Source: Prevotellaceae bacterium (GTDB lineage: Bacteria > Bacteroidota > Bacteroidia > Bacteroidales > UBA932). From it: a stretch of 6,473 bases of DNA. The stretch lies in assembly GCA_031259655.1 (NCBI GenBank), contig JAIRLF010000334.1:1-6473 (forward strand). The letters are read 5' to 3'. The translations under genes and the position numbers were made by a program. Below the pieces are notes generated by a model. It worked only from the letters and a program-made list of their open reading frames with translations. It was not told the origin of the DNA and made no database searches. Of this stretch, positions 1 to 6,248 are shown piece by piece (position 1 is the stretch's first letter; each line of letters begins with the position of its first letter).

Positions 1-221
1 GATGCCAACTCGCTGCAATCGGTTCTCCTATCAAAGGCGATTTGAAATATGGATTCGACCGCTCAAATAAAGATGCAAGTATCTCTCTTATTGCCTACTC
101 AATAGCTTTTGTCCACCCCATAAAAAAAGAAACGGTGAACATCATCGCCCCACTACCGAATACCGATATTTGGGGCGTGTTTGAGAACGTTGTGAAAGAA
201 ATAAATAATTCTCCGGAGTGA
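1..221 (+). CDS. RluA-family pseudouridine synthase, C-terminal fragment
   Basis: This is the 3' end of a gene that enters from the left. Reading from base 3 gives 72 residues and a TGA at 219-221. The peptide begins CQLAAIGSPIKGDLKYG and continues with RSNKDASISLIAYSIAFVHP and KKETVNIIAPLP. These match the end of RluA-type RNA pseudouridine synthases: the (H)Q(I/L)R.QLA.IG.PI.GD..YG block, then the segment ending in a conserved FxHP. Such enzymes isomerise uridine to pseudouridine in rRNA or tRNA in the cytoplasm. The catalytic aspartate and any S4 domain lie outside the window, so the exact target (RluA, RluC or RluD type) cannot be decided. No T-tailed terminator follows the stop, only a short GC dyad (TTCCCG-CT-CGGGAA, 230-243). 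Family assignment is confident; the subfamily is open. Confidence 0.85.
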   Translation, partial: CQLAAIGSPIKGDLKYGFDRSNKDASISLIAYSIAFVHPIKKETVNIIAPLPNTDIWGVFENVVKEINNSPE

Positions 222-301
222 ACCGTCTATTCCCGCTCGGGAAAGGCGTCTTGGAACGTTTCGGGTTTGCTATGAATGAAGATGATGATACGACTTTTTT
301 T

Positions 302-617
302 CTCACCTGATAGAATTTTTTTTCTCCCTTGATAGAAATTTACGGCTCACCTGATAGAAATTTTTTTCTCTCTTGATAGAAATTTACGGCTCACCTGATG
401 GAAATTTTTTTCTCCCTTGATAGAAATTTACGGCTCACCTGATAGAAATTTTTTTCTCTCTTGATAGAAATTTACGGCTCACCTGATAGAATTTTTTTTT
501 TCTCTTGATAGAAATTTACGGCTCACCTGATAGAATTTTTTTTCTCCCGTGAGAGAAATTTACGGCTCACCTGAGGGAAATTTACGGCTCACCTGAGGGA
601 AACCTGAGAGAACTTTT
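302..617. repeat. Tandem repeat array, 22-bp half-units in 44-bp units
   Basis: Six consecutive units of exactly 44 bp start at 302, 346, 390, 434, 478 and 522. One 22-bp half-unit follows (566-587), then a decayed copy from 588 to about 617. Each 44-bp unit is two related 22-mers. Half A begins CTCACCTGATAGAA and ends in a T-run. Half B begins CTCYCTTGATAGAAATTT and ends ACGG. Copies differ by only a few substitutions, mostly GATAGA to GATGGA, GAGAGA or GAGGGA. Neither 44 nor 22 is a multiple of three and stops occur in the frames, so it is not a coding repeat. There are no unique spacers, so it is not a CRISPR array. Function unknown. Confidence 0.95.
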
Positions 618-721
618 AGTTTTTAGTTTTCATCCCTCTCATGTTCGCAACGACAATGCGACAATTTGAAATGCCTCCCTCCTCGTCGTTTCTTTTTCCT
701 TCCGTTTTCAATTCTTTATAT

Positions 722-729
722 TATCTTTG
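722..729 (+). promoter_or_regulatory. Candidate atpA promoter, -7 box TATCTTTG
   Basis: TATCTTTG fits the Bacteroidetes -7 consensus TAnnTTTG exactly and lies 21 bp upstream of the atpA ATG. This implies a transcription start near 735 and a leader of about 15 nt. No good -33 TTTG is visible at the usual 19-21 bp spacing (around 697-702); the sequence there is pyrimidine-rich. The assignment therefore rests on one box and its position. The leader has no Shine-Dalgarno motif but is A-rich (GCCGAAAAAAAGACAT), which is usual for this phylum. Confidence 0.5.
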
Positions 730-750
730 CGCCGAAAAAAAGACATATTT

Positions 751-2346
751 ATGGATGCAATTAAGGCAAGCGAGGTTTCCAACATTCTGAAAATGCAGTT
801 AGAAGGAGTCAGGACGAATTTGGAATTTGATGAAATCGGTACGGTTTTGAACGTTGGCGACGGAGTCGCAAGAATATACGGGCTGAATAAAGTACAGGCG
901 AACGAACTGATTCTTTTTGAAGACGGTTCGCGGGGCATAGTACTTAATCTTGAAGAAGAAAATGTGGGAGCGGTTTTGCTTGGCTCTTCCGAACGTATCA
1001 AAGAAGGGATGAGCGTCAAGCGAACCTGCGAAATCGCCTCAATCAAAGTAGGCGAAGGACTTCTCGGACGCGTTGTCAACGCTCTCGGCGACCCTATCGA
1101 CGGCAAGGGGAAAATCGAGGGCGACCTCATAGAACTGCCGCTGGAACGGAAAGCGCCGGGGGTAATATTTCGTCAACCGGTATCCACGCCTTTGCAAACA
1201 GGCATCAAAGCGATAGACGCAATGATTCCCATCGGACGGGGACAAAGAGAATTGATTATCGGCGACCGTCAAACAGGTAAAACGGCAATTGCCATCGATA
1301 CTATTCTGAATCAGAAATCCACATACGATTCGGGGCATCCGGTATATTGCATATACGTAGCGATAGGGCAAAAAGGCTCGACAGTTGCAAACATCGTAAA
1401 GACACTGGAAGAACACGGGGCGATGAAATACACTACCGTCGTCGTATCTACAGCCTCCGACCCTGCCGCTTTACAGTATTATTCGGCATACGCAGGCGCT
1501 ACTATCGGCGAATTTTTCAGAGATACGGGCAGACATGCGCTGATTGTTTACGACGACCTCTCGAAACAGGCGGTAGCATACCGTGAAGTCTCTCTTGTGT
1601 TGAGGCGGCCTCCCGGACGCGAAGCTTTCCCCGGAGACATTTTCTATCTCCATTCCCGTCTGCTCGAACGCGCGGCAAAAATCATAGCTTCCGACAGTGT
1701 CGCCAAAAGTATGAACGACTTGCCCGAAGCATTGAAACCGTTGGTCAAAGGCGGTGGCTCGATGACCGCCCTGCCGATAATAGAAACGCAGGCAGGCGAC
1801 GTGTCGGCTTATATCCCGACAAACGTCATTTCGATAACCGACGGGCAGATTTTTTTGGACGCCAACCTTTTCAACGCAGGCAACAGACCCGCTATCAACG
1901 TAGGGATTTCGGTCTCGCGCGTAGGAGGAAATGCGCAGATAAAATCGATGAAGAAGGTCGCCGGAACATTGAAACTCGACCATGCTCAATTTCGGGAAAT
2001 CGAAGCGTTTTCGAAGTTCGGTTCCGATATCGACGCTTCTACAAAAATGATTTTAGACAAGGGACTGCGTAACGTCGAACTGCTTAAACAACCGCAGTAT
2101 CAGCCTATACCGGTCGAAAAACAGATAGCAGTAATTTTCTGCGGCATCAATAATCTCCTTTTGGGGATTTCGCCCGACAAGGTGAAAGATTTCGAAAAAC
2201 TGTTATTCGAAATTCTTGATACAAAATATAAAAATGATGTACTCGAGCCACTGAAAGCAGGCGAAATAAACAGCGATATCGCATCAAAAATCAAAGAACT
2301 CGCAAAAGATATTATTCATACGATTAAATCGAAAACAGAAAACTGA
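751..2346 (+). CDS. atpA: F1Fo ATP synthase subunit alpha
   Basis: This encodes the alpha subunit of the F1 sector, 531 residues, which alternates with beta in the catalytic hexamer and binds non-exchanging nucleotide at the inner face of the cytoplasmic membrane. The ATG at 751 gives the canonical N-terminus ([13 protein letters not shown]). The frame is open back to a TTG at 727, but that codon sits in the candidate -7 box. Visible in order are the N-terminal barrel (about 25-92, with [14 protein letters not shown]), the nucleotide-binding domain with Walker A GDRQTGKT at 171-178, [13 protein letters not shown], the ISVSRVGG block whose R390 matches the intersubunit catalytic arginine (E. 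coli alpha R376), and the helical C-terminus. Length is normal and nothing is missing. The oddity is context: no other atp gene lies beside it, and the next gene is convergent only 22 bp away. Confidence 0.98.
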   Translation: MDAIKASEVSNILKMQLEGVRTNLEFDEIGTVLNVGDGVARIYGLNKVQANELILFEDGSRGIVLNLEEENVGAVLLGSSERIKEGMSVKRTCEIASIKVGEGLLGRVVNALGDPIDGKGKIEGDLIELPLERKAPGVIFRQPVSTPLQTGIKAIDAMIPIGRGQRELIIGDRQTGKTAIAIDTILNQKSTYDSGHPVYCIYVAIGQKGSTVANIVKTLEEHGAMKYTTVVVSTASDPAALQYYSAYAGATIGEFFRDTGRHALIVYDDLSKQAVAYREVSLVLRRPPGREAFPGDIFYLHSRLLERAAKIIASDSVAKSMNDLPEALKPLVKGGGSMTALPIIETQAGDVSAYIPTNVISITDGQIFLDANLFNAGNRPAINVGISVSRVGGNAQIKSMKKVAGTLKLDHAQFREIEAFSKFGSDIDASTKMILDKGLRNVELLKQPQYQPIPVEKQIAVIFCGINNLLLGISPDKVKDFEKLLFEILDTKYKNDVLEPLKAGEINSDIASKIKELAKDIIHTIKSKTEN

Positions 2347-2368
2347 AAGGCTCGCGGCGGCTAACGTT

Positions 2369-3139
2369 TCATTTTCCGAAAAGTCGTTTTGTTTTTGCCA
2401 AATCGTAAGTAAGAGTAATACAGCCTCGCATGTGGAGCATGCTATAGTCGAAATAGTTGCTCGAGGGTTTGAATACGTCTTTGAATCCCATCGAAAATCG
2501 GAGCGCTAACTTCAGGCGGTCGAAGATTGCACGTTCGTATCCTATCAGGATGCCGACGTCCCAGTCGTCCAAATATTGCGAAAAGTCCATTGTAATATCC
2601 GAAACATCGGTTATTTCGGCGATATCGGGGGCTGCTCCGGAATATCCTTTAACAGGGTCGGCAACAAAATGTCCCGAAAAAATATGACTGTAATACGCTC
2701 CGGCAAAAGCGAAGTTCCTGTTATTGAAACGATATTTGGCATAAACCGGGACTTCGAGCATGATGAATTTCATCTCGGTTTTTGTTGTGCCCGAAAAGTA
2801 CATCGTAGCATCGTCCATATTGAACCGTTGATTACTGACCCGCGCATCGGCTTTCATTGCCACTGTTTTATAGTTCACGTCCACTCCCACGCCCCAACCT
2901 TTTATCAGCGAAAACGAAATATTTGCGCCCAGCGCCGGATTGATATTCGGGTAGGCATTGATTGTTCCCGGAATATTCGATACGGGAAAAGGAACAGCCC
3001 CGCCAATGTCGGTACCTATAGACAAACCAATGTTTCCCTGATAGATATATGACGAATCCTTTTCGTCCTGCGCTGAAAGTGCGGCAGACAACAGTATGCC
3101 GGAAAACAAAATACAGATTTTAATTACATTTTTAATCAT
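2369..3139 (-). CDS. PorT-like outer-membrane beta-barrel protein
   Basis: A 256-residue protein with an N-terminal signal peptide (basic MIKNVIK, hydrophobic core, likely cut after ALSA at residue 23), so it is exported. The mature part alternates glycine/aromatic-rich amphipathic strands and polar turns, as in the PorT/OMP_b-brl_2 type of Bacteroidetes barrel. Diagnostic stretches are LEVPVYAKYRF (128-138) followed by a glycine/aromatic strand (146-156), DVGILIGYERA (194-204) and the closing strands 211-247. It would sit in the outer membrane; no substrate can be read from the sequence. It lies 27 bp downstream of the large lipoprotein gene on the same strand, so it is probably the second gene of that transcript. 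The ATG at 3139 is preceded by AGGGAT, too close to be a normal ribosome site; AAGGAG lies about 24 nt upstream. The closest alternative is another small OMP-barrel family. Confidence 0.82.
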   Translation of the reverse strand: MIKNVIKICILFSGILLSAALSAQDEKDSSYIYQGNIGLSIGTDIGGAVPFPVSNIPGTINAYPNINPALGANISFSLIKGWGVGVDVNYKTVAMKADARVSNQRFNMDDATMYFSGTTKTEMKFIMLEVPVYAKYRFNNRNFAFAGAYYSHIFSGHFVADPVKGYSGAAPDIAEITDVSDITMDFSQYLDDWDVGILIGYERAIFDRLKLALRFSMGFKDVFKPSSNYFDYSMLHMRGCITLTYDLAKTKRLFGK

Positions 3140-3166
3140 ATCCCTAATCGTTTTTTAATCTCCTTT

Positions 3167-5536
3167 TCAATAAATCAATTCAAAATTATCCACAGTCAAT
3201 TTACTGCCTTTCGCTCCTCTGAACAGATGCCCGTCGATGCTCGAAGCTGCAACAAACACCAGGTGAGTAGGCTGATACAGTTTGTATTCGGAGGTCTTTT
3301 CGAGTGCGACGGTCATCCGCCGTATCCATCCGGTTTTGCCGGAGATGACACGTTCGCCGCGAGCAAGTACATGGACGCCCGCTACCGGTTCTCCCGCATA
3401 ATTTAACTGTCCTTCGCCATTCCAGTGAATCAGTTCCGCATATATCTGTCCACGGTCTTCGCCTTCCAGGTCGTCGAGAACATACTGCGCCAAAATCCCC
3501 GAACCGCTGACAAGTCTCGACTGCTGGTATTTGTCTCCCGGAGTATATTTCACATCAATAGCAAAAGCAGTTGGTCTGGCTTCGAACGGGACGCCGAATT
3601 TCGTCATATTTCGCGGCTTGTCTAAGGTAATTGTAGACATGTCGAAATAGCCGAGGAACAGGGTCGCCGATGTGAGCAGGTTATTCGGCAGCGCGATAAT
3701 GTCTGTAGTCAATTCGGCGGCAAGTCCGTACATTCCGTTATCCACAGGCATTGTTCCCTTGACCATCATGTTATTAGCCGTAGCCCAACCGCGTCCTCTT
3801 CCGGGAACAGGGTCTATTGTCAGCGTTCCCGATGAGACCCACAATTCGAAATCGCTGTTTGGTAACTGACTTTTTTCCATGAGTTGGAATTTCCATGACT
3901 TCGTTTCTCCCGAACGCGAAACTATGTCGACCCTGACAACATCGGAAAACGTCAGAAATTCCATAAAATCGCCATTTTGAAACGAATCGAACTCCGCTCC
4001 TTCCGAAATATACAGATACGGTTGAATCCGTACGGGAAGCATGTTTTTGTTGTTTAAACTGAAAAACACTTCCGCTGCAGTTTCGTCAATCGAAATATCA
4101 TTGCCTGTAAAGCCCGGATATGACGAGCCTGCGATTCTCACGCTGTCGATGTTTGCCTGTCCTGCTGTCTGTGGCGCGATTAAACTGACTGTCCATGTCG
4201 ACTGTATGCCGAGAGAAGAAACGATGTCGAACCGGGCGCTGTCGCCGATATTGTCAAATACGAGAGGCTTGATGCTTACGGTCGCCCCTTTGGAACATTC
4301 TATGTCGCCGGCGTTAATAATCAGAGGCCAGGAGGATGCGGCGGCGTCTGTACGAACGACTTGCAATTTTATTTGTTTCGAAATGTTGTCGATAACTGTG
4401 GAAGCGCTGTCGAGCGTGATGGAACTCTCTGCGCCCGACGAATATGTGAACGGAAAACGGTAGATATCGTCCAGGTCGCCTTGCTTCAACACAAATTGCC
4501 ACTTCCGGTAATAACCTGTCCTGCTGTCGAGAATGATGAAATCTTTGGTAGAACTATTGTTTGCGAAAGAAATAATTTCGCCCGCCTTATAGCCGACGAT
4601 TTGGGAATTGGAGCGGATTACCAAAGCGGGAAGAATCTCGAAGTTAGTATCTTTTATGACCGGCGACACTGCCAGAATCAGTTTTCCGCCTTTCGTGTCC
4701 ACTCCGATTTCCGAGACTGTATACCCGCCGGATTTGACGTCAACGCTCTGTTTCTTTGCGTCTAAATCGACTGCCGACAATATATCCGCCGCTTCGACGC
4801 CCGTTACTTCTTTTGCCTGTTCCAAAATCACCCGCCATTTCCGGACGTCGCCATTTTCGGCTTCGACATTATACACAACGCTGTCGCCGTATTTTGAGAA
4901 AGACAATTGCAGCGATTTTTCGTCGACGACATTATGCGCATCTTTGATATATGCGCTGTCGGAAAGTGTTGCGCAGGCGGTGATGTTTAACGGAAAAGCG
5001 AGGTTAATCCCATAAAGAGTGATTGTTTGTTTAATCGGGTCGACAAACCCTTTTGCGGCAAGCGTTGTCGTCGCAGGAAATTCGACGACAACGAACTGTT
5101 TGATGTCGTTCCGGTTTTCCTGATGTTCTATCTCAAGTTTGATGTAACAGGCTTTTGTCAGTCCGCTTCGAGCAACAAGGTAAAAGGTATTCAACTGTAT
5201 GTCTTCCAAATCGAACTTGATATCGTCGAACGACGAAAACGATACGCCGGGAACAACACTCTCGGTCTCTGACGAAAAGACCGGTTCGGCGCATATACTC
5301 ATCGGAAACAGTGTGAGCCCGCGAAGTACGGGGATTTTTACCGTATCTCTGTCGATGACAGGCGTTCCTAACCGGATATCGGAGGGAGTAACCGATTTGA
5401 TTACAAAATCCGTAAGTTTAGCCTCATCGCTCAGGTCCATGACTTTCGTACATGCTCCAAACAAAAAAAGCAAAACGAATATTACCGTGTTTTTCTGTAG
5501 AAAACGCTTCCCGAAAATATGTGTTGTCTGTCTCAT
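3167..5536 (-). CDS. Cell-surface lipoprotein with five Ig-like repeats and a C-terminal PCMD domain
   Basis: A 789-residue protein. Residues 1-29 form a lipoprotein signal (basic start, hydrophobic core, lipobox LFGAC with Cys29), so it should be lipid-anchored in the envelope. Five tandem segments of about 95 residues follow (roughly 40-138, 144-240, 250-351, 357-454, 462-555). Each ends in a strand pattern like VYNVEAENGDVRKWRVIL (DIVSSLGIQSTWTVSL, DIVSRSGETKSWKFQL), which resembles the Ig/cadherin-like folds of DUF5018-type surface proteins. The C-terminus (about 558-789) starts LPNSDFELW and contains FGVPFEARPTAFAIDVKY, DRGQIYAELIHW and the closing GSKLTVDNFELIY, the signature of PCMD (putative carbohydrate metabolism domain) proteins. 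No ligand or catalytic residues are evident, and the carbohydrate role is the family's name, not something shown here. First gene of a likely two-gene operon with the barrel protein. Confidence 0.85.
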   Translation of the reverse strand: MRQTTHIFGKRFLQKNTVIFVLLFLFGACTKVMDLSDEAKLTDFVIKSVTPSDIRLGTPVIDRDTVKIPVLRGLTLFPMSICAEPVFSSETESVVPGVSFSSFDDIKFDLEDIQLNTFYLVARSGLTKACYIKLEIEHQENRNDIKQFVVVEFPATTTLAAKGFVDPIKQTITLYGINLAFPLNITACATLSDSAYIKDAHNVVDEKSLQLSFSKYGDSVVYNVEAENGDVRKWRVILEQAKEVTGVEAADILSAVDLDAKKQSVDVKSGGYTVSEIGVDTKGGKLILAVSPVIKDTNFEILPALVIRSNSQIVGYKAGEIISFANNSSTKDFIILDSRTGYYRKWQFVLKQGDLDDIYRFPFTYSSGAESSITLDSASTVIDNISKQIKLQVVRTDAAASSWPLIINAGDIECSKGATVSIKPLVFDNIGDSARFDIVSSLGIQSTWTVSLIAPQTAGQANIDSVRIAGSSYPGFTGNDISIDETAAEVFFSLNNKNMLPVRIQPYLYISEGAEFDSFQNGDFMEFLTFSDVVRVDIVSRSGETKSWKFQLMEKSQLPNSDFELWVSSGTLTIDPVPGRGRGWATANNMMVKGTMPVDNGMYGLAAELTTDIIALPNNLLTSATLFLGYFDMSTITLDKPRNMTKFGVPFEARPTAFAIDVKYTPGDKYQQSRLVSGSGILAQYVLDDLEGEDRGQIYAELIHWNGEGQLNYAGEPVAGVHVLARGERVISGKTGWIRRMTVALEKTSEYKLYQPTHLVFVAASSIDGHLFRGAKGSKLTVDNFELIY

Positions 5537-5608
5537 CTCTTTATCTATTTAATATATTTAATGTCATGTCTGCCAAATATTGTTGTGTTTAACGAATTTT
5601 AAACGGCA

Positions 5609-5616
5609 CAAAATTA
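5609..5616 (-). promoter_or_regulatory. Candidate promoter of the lipoprotein/barrel operon
   Basis: Read on the - strand, this is TAATTTTG, an exact match to the Bacteroidetes -7 consensus TAnnTTTG, and it implies a leader of about 65 nt before the ATG at 5536. No TTG/TTTG is found at the expected -33 spacing (plus-strand CAA near 5636-5641 is absent). The box overlaps a perfect 14-bp AT palindrome, AAAATTATAATTTT (5610-5623). In such AT-rich DNA an eight-base match can arise by chance, so this is tentative. Confidence 0.35.
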
Positions 5617-5727
5617 TAATTTTATTTTCGAACCGTAATATTTTTTTGAAATTATTTCTTTGTTATCTGTTATCCAAAGTGTTTCAACATACGGAGATGT
5701 GAACAAAAAACGAATCGGACGAGAGAT

Positions 5728-5905
5728 GGATTGTTAGCACGCAGATGACACAGATTTTATGGATTTTCACAGATTTTTGAAATCATGAATTGTTAGCACG
5801 CAGATGACACAGATTTTATGGATTTTCACAGATTTTTGAAATCATGGATTGTTAGCACGCAGATGACACAGATTTTATGGATTTTCACAGATTTTGAAAT
5901 CATGA
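5728..5905. repeat. Three tandem 59-bp intergenic repeats
   Basis: Units begin GTTAGCACGCAGATGACACA at 5733, 5792 and 5851. The first two are 59 bp and differ at a single base near the end (CATGAATT against CATGGATT). The third has one T fewer in its T-run and then diverges after CATGAA. Inside each unit CACAGATTTT occurs twice around ATGGATTTT, and the end holds a small dyad GATTT-TTG-AAATC. From memory, intergenic repeats worded CGCAGATGACACAGATTTT...CACAGATTTT are scattered through many environmental and gut bacterial genomes. Their role is not known to me. Confidence 0.93.
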
Positions 5906-5955
5906 AAAAGAATCGGCATACGGACAACTATTCAGTTCGTTTCAAGTATCATTTC

Positions 5956-6021
5956 CCACGAAAAAATCATTCAGCTCCACGAAAAAATCATTCAGCTCCA
6001 CGAAAAAATCATTCAGCTCCA
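5956..6021. repeat. Three exact tandem 21-bp repeats
   Basis: Units occupy 5956-5976, 5977-5997 and 5998-6018, followed by a 3-base start of a fourth (CCA). Each unit begins CCACGAAAAAATCATTCAGC and all three are identical. The length, a multiple of three, keeps one frame open as a repeated RKNHSAP heptad, but that frame has no supporting gene context, so a non-coding tandem duplication is the better reading. Confidence 0.93.
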
Positions 6022-6029
6022 TAAATCAA

Positions 6030-6066
6030 AAACGTCAACAATCTATTTCTAAGATTATTGACGTTT
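6030..6066. repeat. 15-bp imperfect inverted repeat
   Basis: AAACGTCAACAATCT (6030-6044) and AGATTATTGACGTTT (6052-6066) are inverse complements with one mismatch, around a 7-nt loop. Read on the - strand, the stem runs straight into GTTTTTGATTT, so it could work as an intrinsic terminator for leftward transcription, although no leftward gene is visible to its right. On the + strand there is no T-tract. It could equally be a recombinase or regulator binding site next to the integrase gene. Confidence 0.75.
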
Positions 6067-6072
6067 CGTAAG

Positions 6073-6089
6073 GTACCCCGAGTGGGGAC
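6073..6089. other. Small GC hairpin, possible attachment-site remnant
   Basis: GTACCCC-GAGT-GGGGAC forms a four-base GC stem, with a bulged A and two further pairs outside it. It is the most GC-rich spot in an AT-rich region. On the - strand it reads AGTCCCCACTCGGGGTACC, which resembles the 3' half of a tRNA T-stem plus acceptor stem. That would fit an integrase attachment site, but the T-loop is not intact and no tRNA is present in the window. Low confidence as an att site. Confidence 0.25.
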
Positions 6090-6101
6090 TGAAATATGCA
6101 A

Positions 6102-6127
6102 TATTTTATTTTTTGTAAAATAAAGTA
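6102..6127. repeat. AT-rich hairpin
   Basis: TTTATTTT (6105-6112) and AAAATAAA (6117-6124) pair perfectly around TTGT. A G-T wobble and two more A-T pairs extend the stem to 11 pairs (6102-6127). No transcript is known to cross it. It may be a weak structural or protein-binding element upstream of the integrase promoter, or chance in AT-rich DNA. Confidence 0.5.
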
Positions 6128-6215
6128 ACACATTAATTTTATTATATTATGCGATGACAGGCAGGCGTTTATATGTGAGTTGATGTTTTATTTTGATGCA
6201 TGTTGATTCAAAATG

Positions 6216-6248
6216 TTGCATGTATGTTGTGCAAAATACTTACCTTTG
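6216..6248 (+). promoter_or_regulatory. Candidate integrase promoter (TTG / TACCTTTG)
   Basis: TACCTTTG at 6241-6248 matches the Bacteroidetes -7 box TAnnTTTG exactly. A TTG at 6216-6218, within AATGTTGCA, lies 22 bp upstream, one base beyond the usual 19-21 spacing, and could act as the -33 element. The predicted start near 6254 leaves a leader of about 18 nt before the ATG at 6272. The -7 box overlaps the right arm of a perfect 10-bp inverted repeat. Confidence 0.5.

Larger units (their letters stand above)
222..750. other. Intergenic region between the pseudouridine synthase gene and atpA
   Basis: This 529-bp stretch carries no convincing gene. It holds a short GC dyad just after the upstream stop (230-243), an 80-bp unremarkable spacer, the 22/44-bp tandem array (302-617), and an AT- and pyrimidine-rich lead-in (618-721) containing a doubled TTTTAGT and a doubled CGACAAT. 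A candidate promoter for atpA (722-729) follows, with a short A-rich leader. A 30-codon GTG-started frame (218-310) overlaps the upstream stop and ends inside the first repeat; it is treated under findings and not called as a gene. Confidence 0.8.

Noticed and set aside
230..243. Intrinsic terminator of the pseudouridine synthase gene
   Set aside because: The dyad TTCCCG-CT-CGGGAA has too small a loop and is followed by AGGCGTC, not a T-run.
302..617. CRISPR array
   Set aside because: Both halves of each 44-bp unit are the same across units; there are no unique spacers and no cas genes nearby.
1039..1989. Frames antisense to or out of phase with atpA (up to 172 codons)
   Set aside because: atpA is unambiguous over its full length; the other frames are by-products of its codon bias.
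3425..5552. Several + strand frames of 65-140 codons opposite the lipoprotein gene
   Set aside because: They lie antisense to a full-length gene with a recognised domain, have unlike-protein composition, and show no promoter or family match.
5818..6024. 68-codon + strand frame running through the 59-bp and 21-bp repeats
   Set aside because: It is made entirely of repeat sequence and short connecting DNA. Frames of this kind (TQILWIFTDF) arise wherever this repeat family occurs, and there is no start context or conserved domain.
6073..6127. A tRNA gene or functional terminator formed by the GC and AT hairpins
   Set aside because: No cloverleaf can be drawn around the GC hairpin, and neither hairpin follows a gene that would need a terminator.
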